This document shows positions 5,938 to 8,228 of a stretch of 8,228 nucleotides of DNA, in pieces. The stretch covers positions 1-8,228 of the forward strand of contig JAEORY010000165.1 of the NCBI GenBank assembly GCA_016840645.1, in the 5' to 3' direction. The notes beneath the pieces are model-generated. The model did not search any database. It was given only the letters and a program-made list of their open reading frames with translations, and was not told the origin of the DNA. Position 1 is the stretch's first letter. Every line of letters starts with the position of its first letter. The translations under genes were made by a program, and so were the position numbers. This stretch comes from Candidatus Borrarchaeota archaeon. GTDB taxonomy: Archaea > Asgardarchaeota > Sifarchaeia > Borrarchaeales > Borrarchaeaceae.

Positions 5938-7245
5938 TCAGTAACTACTAAGTACTCTATGGTATAATGAGAGTATTTTATCACAAATACTTGCTTCATT
6001 GTAATGTTTTTCTATTGTTTTTTTTCCTTCCAAACCTATATGAAATCTAAGATCTGAATCGTTTATTAATCTATTAATAGCGTTCTCAATCTCTATGGGA
6101 TTCCCAGGTTCAACTAATATGCCATTTTTTTCATGAATAATAAGTTCTGGAGTGCCACCTACATTTGTTGCTATAACCGGTCTTCCTAGTGCCATAGCCT
6201 CAATAATAACACGACTTAGAGGTTCAGGCCAAATTGAGGGAGATACAATAATATCTGCCATCTGGTAAAATTTTAGTACTTCATTATATGGTAAAAATCC
6301 AAAATATCGAAATTGATCTCCTATACTGGCTTGCATTTTCTTTATGTAATCCGTGAGAGGACCTTTTCCAAGGATTGCAAACTTTACAGAAGGATTTTTT
6401 TGTGATAATTGTTTAATTGCACGGATAAGTACAAAAATGCCCTTCTCATAAGTTAGTTGACCTACAAAAAGAATCAGTGTAGTATTTTCATTAAATTTAT
6501 AGTTACGGCGCATTAACATCAGTTCAGGTTTCGTAAGGATCTTTGAAGGTAAAGGCATTATATTTGGAACTACAGAGATTCTTTGGGAAGGCAGTTGTAT
6601 ACAATTCTTCAATTTATTTAAGGGCAGTCTTGTCAAAAGTAATTTACGCAATGCCTCGCTTACTGCAATGACGTGGTCTGCTTTATTTAATAGCAATTGT
6701 TTAAGAGCCAAATTTGCATAAATATAGGGGAGAATTACTGGCATAGAAAAAGAGGGAAGCACACCCTCAAGACTGACACAATTGACTAAATTTTTGAAAT
6801 TGCATTGGTCACATACATTGCCATTAGGTTTTGTAAATGACCTTCTAAAACAAATTGGCCAATAATCACGAATAGTACCAATGACTGGTATTTTGGTATT
6901 TCTACCAGCGATAACGGAGGGAGGAATCGTTAGGATGTTTTGTGCATGAATAAGCTCAATTCTGTAATCATTTAAGATTTTCTTTAGTTTTTTTGCCATG
7001 AAAAGGTAAAATAATTCATTTTTAACGATATTTCTGAATACTGGAACATCTGGTGCACGAGGATATCGAAAACGGATGATTTTGAACCATTTATGCTCTT
7101 CATATACTGTTTTTTGACCAAAATGAGGCATGACGACTAGGATATTATGCCCTCGTTTTGCAAGACCTTTCGCCAAAAAATAAGTGCTACGTTCACTACC
7201 GCCTCCTTCAGGCGGGAATAAATCTGTTGCTATACATATATTCAT
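5938..7245 (-). CDS. GT4-family glycosyltransferase with N-domain Cys cluster
   Basis: A second GT-B fold retaining glycosyltransferase, 435 residues from the ATG at 7245; a GTG at 7266 would add seven residues, but the usual family N-terminus (NICIATDLFPPEGGGSER, residues 2-19) favours the ATG, with AAAGG upstream. The N-terminal acceptor domain includes the Gly-rich loop (14-18) and RDYWPIC (126-132). C132, C145, C148 and C156 make a compact CxxC-containing cluster that may bind zinc or form a disulfide; some other GT4 enzymes carry a similar insertion. The C-terminal donor domain has VGQLTYEKG (261-269), ILGKGPL (291-297), the EX7E motif E341-E349, and VGGTPE (362-367). Substrate unknown. 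It is 85 bases behind a paralogue of about 60% identity and 114 bases ahead of the flippase, on the same strand, so it belongs to the same glycan locus. Confidence 0.93.
   Translation of the reverse strand: MNICIATDLFPPEGGGSERSTYFLAKGLAKRGHNILVVMPHFGQKTVYEEHKWFKIIRFRYPRAPDVPVFRNIVKNELFYLFMAKKLKKILNDYRIELIHAQNILTIPPSVIAGRNTKIPVIGTIRDYWPICFRRSFTKPNGNVCDQCNFKNLVNCVSLEGVLPSFSMPVILPYIYANLALKQLLLNKADHVIAVSEALRKLLLTRLPLNKLKNCIQLPSQRISVVPNIMPLPSKILTKPELMLMRRNYKFNENTTLILFVGQLTYEKGIFVLIRAIKQLSQKNPSVKFAILGKGPLTDYIKKMQASIGDQFRYFGFLPYNEVLKFYQMADIIVSPSIWPEPLSRVIIEAMALGRPVIATNVGGTPELIIHEKNGILVEPGNPIEIENAINRLINDSDLRFHIGLEGKKTIEKHYNEASICDKILSLYHRVLSSY
6064..6096 (-). repeat. 33-base exact match to 7460-7492 (tandem gene duplication)
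   Basis: This stretch codes for part of the C-terminal IEIENAINRLI segment and is identical in DNA to the same segment in the neighbouring paralogue at 7460-7492. The rest of the two genes is similar but clearly diverged, so this run is either strong constraint or recent gene conversion. Confidence 0.8.
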
Positions 7246-7268
7246 GTTTGTACAACCTTTCAACACAG

Positions 7269-7311
7269 AATATTTCTATAACTGAGTTTATTTACACGCT
7301 GAAGAAATATT
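7269..7311. repeat. 9-bp inverted repeat in the promoter gap between the paralogous transferases
   Basis: AATATTTCT (7269-7277) and AGAAATATT (7303-7311) are exact reverse complements. The 25-base spacer holds a TATA-like AT stretch (minus strand GTAAATAAACT, 7287-7297) that would start a transcript near 7264, about 19 bases before the ATG at 7245. AT-rich arms make chance more likely than for a GC-rich pair; operator role is inference. Confidence 0.35.
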
Positions 7312-7330
7312 GAAAAGAATGGCCTGAATG

Positions 7331-8228
7331 TTATTGTCGAAACAGTGTTAATTTCTTATATATTGAGAGTATTTGATCACAAACAGTGGCTTCATTATAT
7401 CGTTTCTCCACTGTTTTTCGTCCTTCCAATCCAATACGTGATCTAAGATCCGGATTTTCTATTAATCTATTAATAGCGTTCTCAATCTCTATAGGACTCC
7501 CAGGTTCAATTAATAAGCCATTTTTTTCGTGCGTAATAATTTCAGGGATACCACCTACTCTTGTCGCAATGACTGGCTTACTTAATGCCATAGCTTCAAG
7601 ATTAACGCGACCTAGCGCTTCAGGCCAAACTGATGGAACTACAACTATATCTGCCATTTGATAGAATTGTAGGACTTTGTTATATGGTAGAAATCCAAAA
7701 TATCGTAATTGATTGTCAAAACGACCTTTAATTTTTTCAAGATGACTTGCTAATGGACCCTTTCCTAGAATAATAAGCTTTACTGAAGTATTCTTGACTA
7801 ATAATTGCTCAAGTGCTTTAATGAGTATATGAATACCCTTATCGTAAGTCAATTGACCTACGTATAAAACAAGCAGATCTTTTTCATCTAATTTGTAATA
7901 ACGACGCATTCCGAGTAATTCACTTTCTGTAAGTCTCTTTGAAGGTATAGGCATTATATTTGGAACCACAGAGATTTTTTGTGGAGTCAAACGCGAGAAA
8001 TGTGTCATAACTATAGACCGCCTTGCTAAAAGCATCGTACGAACTGCATCACTAATTGCAATTACGTGATCCGCTCGATTCAATAGTAATTGTTTAAGAC
8101 CCATATTTGCGGAAATATATGGAATACTAGCAGGCATGAAAAAAGAGGAAAGCTGACCTTCTAGGCGAATGCAGTTAATCAATTTTTTAGAATTACAACT
8201 GTCGCATACGCTGCCATTGGGACGTATG
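7331..8228 (-). CDS. GT4-family glycosyltransferase paralogue, partial (5' end outside the window)
   Basis: The frame is open from the TAA at 7331 to the right edge: 298 residues visible, missing roughly the first 140 by comparison with its neighbour. The true start is outside; an in-frame TTG at 8182 is internal because homology continues past it, with PNGSVCDSC (visible residues 3-11) matching the neighbour. Visible Cys 8, 11 and 19 keep the Cys cluster. The donor domain is complete: VGQLTYDKG, ILGKGPL, the EX7E motif at visible E203-E211, and VGGIPE. By hand alignment about 184 of 298 positions are identical to the next gene, with one one-residue gap in the interdomain linker, and the last ten residues diverge. 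This is an ancient tandem duplication with both copies intact, so each may add a different sugar, or the two may act in sequence. Donor and acceptor are unknown. Confidence 0.92.
   Translation of the reverse strand, partial: IRPNGSVCDSCNSKKLINCIRLEGQLSSFFMPASIPYISANMGLKQLLLNRADHVIAISDAVRTMLLARRSIVMTHFSRLTPQKISVVPNIMPIPSKRLTESELLGMRRYYKLDEKDLLVLYVGQLTYDKGIHILIKALEQLLVKNTSVKLIILGKGPLASHLEKIKGRFDNQLRYFGFLPYNKVLQFYQMADIVVVPSVWPEALGRVNLEAMALSKPVIATRVGGIPEIITHEKNGLLIEPGSPIEIENAINRLIENPDLRSRIGLEGRKTVEKRYNEATVCDQILSIYKKLTLFRQ
7460..7492 (-). repeat. 33-base exact match to 6064-6096 (tandem gene duplication)
   Basis: Second copy of the identical stretch shared by the two paralogous glycosyltransferases, in the same orientation and 1396 bases apart. 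It could serve as a recombination point that deletes or amplifies one transferase. Confidence 0.8.

Noticed and set aside
7246..7266. GTG start adding seven residues to the complete paralogous glycosyltransferase
   Set aside because: GT4 enzymes usually begin within a few residues of the first strand, which the ATG at 7245 satisfies; the extra residues overlap the AAAGG site.
7386..7661. 91-codon plus-strand frame inside the rightmost glycosyltransferase
   Set aside because: It is the opposite-strand reading of a well-supported conserved donor domain and has no features of its own.
8180..8182. TTG as the start of the rightmost glycosyltransferase
   Set aside because: The frame and the similarity to the neighbouring paralogue, including two Cys of the cluster, continue upstream to the window edge, so the gene is simply truncated.
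1..8228. CRISPR array, insertion sequence or integrase site
   Set aside because: There are no regularly spaced direct repeats, no terminal inverted repeats with a transposase and no recombinase gene; the only long direct repeat is explained by gene duplication.

Overview
The window looks like a stretch of an AT-rich archaeal chromosome. The best evidence is a complete class I lysyl-tRNA synthetase of the archaeal type, TATA-like boxes placed about 25-30 bases before plausible transcription starts, U-rich rather than classical terminators, and GT4 glycosyltransferases next to a Wzx-like flippase. The wording of the synthetase recalls the Thaumarchaeota/Bathyarchaeia side of the archaea, but that is a recollection of family style and not a placement.

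Left part (1-926): the N-terminal 213 residues of a minus-strand metal-transport protein, probably a P1B-type ATPase. It has a His/Cys-rich tail, one HMA domain with an intact CxxC motif and a second HMA-like fold without one. Its core lies beyond the left edge. The 286-base divergent spacer to the next gene holds two perfect inverted repeats and a clear TATA box for the plus-strand gene.

Centre (927-3061): class I lysyl-tRNA synthetase, then a 221-base spacer with a second promoter surrounded by inverted repeats. A 92-residue acidic, Cys-containing protein follows that I do not recognise. It has a good ribosome binding site and a T-rich terminator, so it is a real stand-alone gene of unknown function.

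Right part (3062-8228): four minus-strand genes for surface glycan assembly. In transcription order they are a GT4 glycosyltransferase cut by the right edge, a complete GT4 paralogue of it, a 14-helix Wzx/MATE-type lipid-linked oligosaccharide flippase, and a third, different GT4 enzyme. The two paralogues are about 60% identical by hand count, from tandem duplication, and share a Cys cluster in the N-terminal domain. The flippase and third transferase overlap by four bases (TTGA) behind a strong ribosome binding site, so they are translationally coupled. Together these enzymes would add sugars to a lipid-linked glycan on the cytoplasmic face and the flippase would move it across the membrane, for protein N-glycosylation or another surface glycan. 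No oligosaccharyltransferase or polymerase is visible here.

No RNA gene, CRISPR array, insertion sequence or origin was seen. The most open question is the 92-residue protein with its elaborate promoter region.
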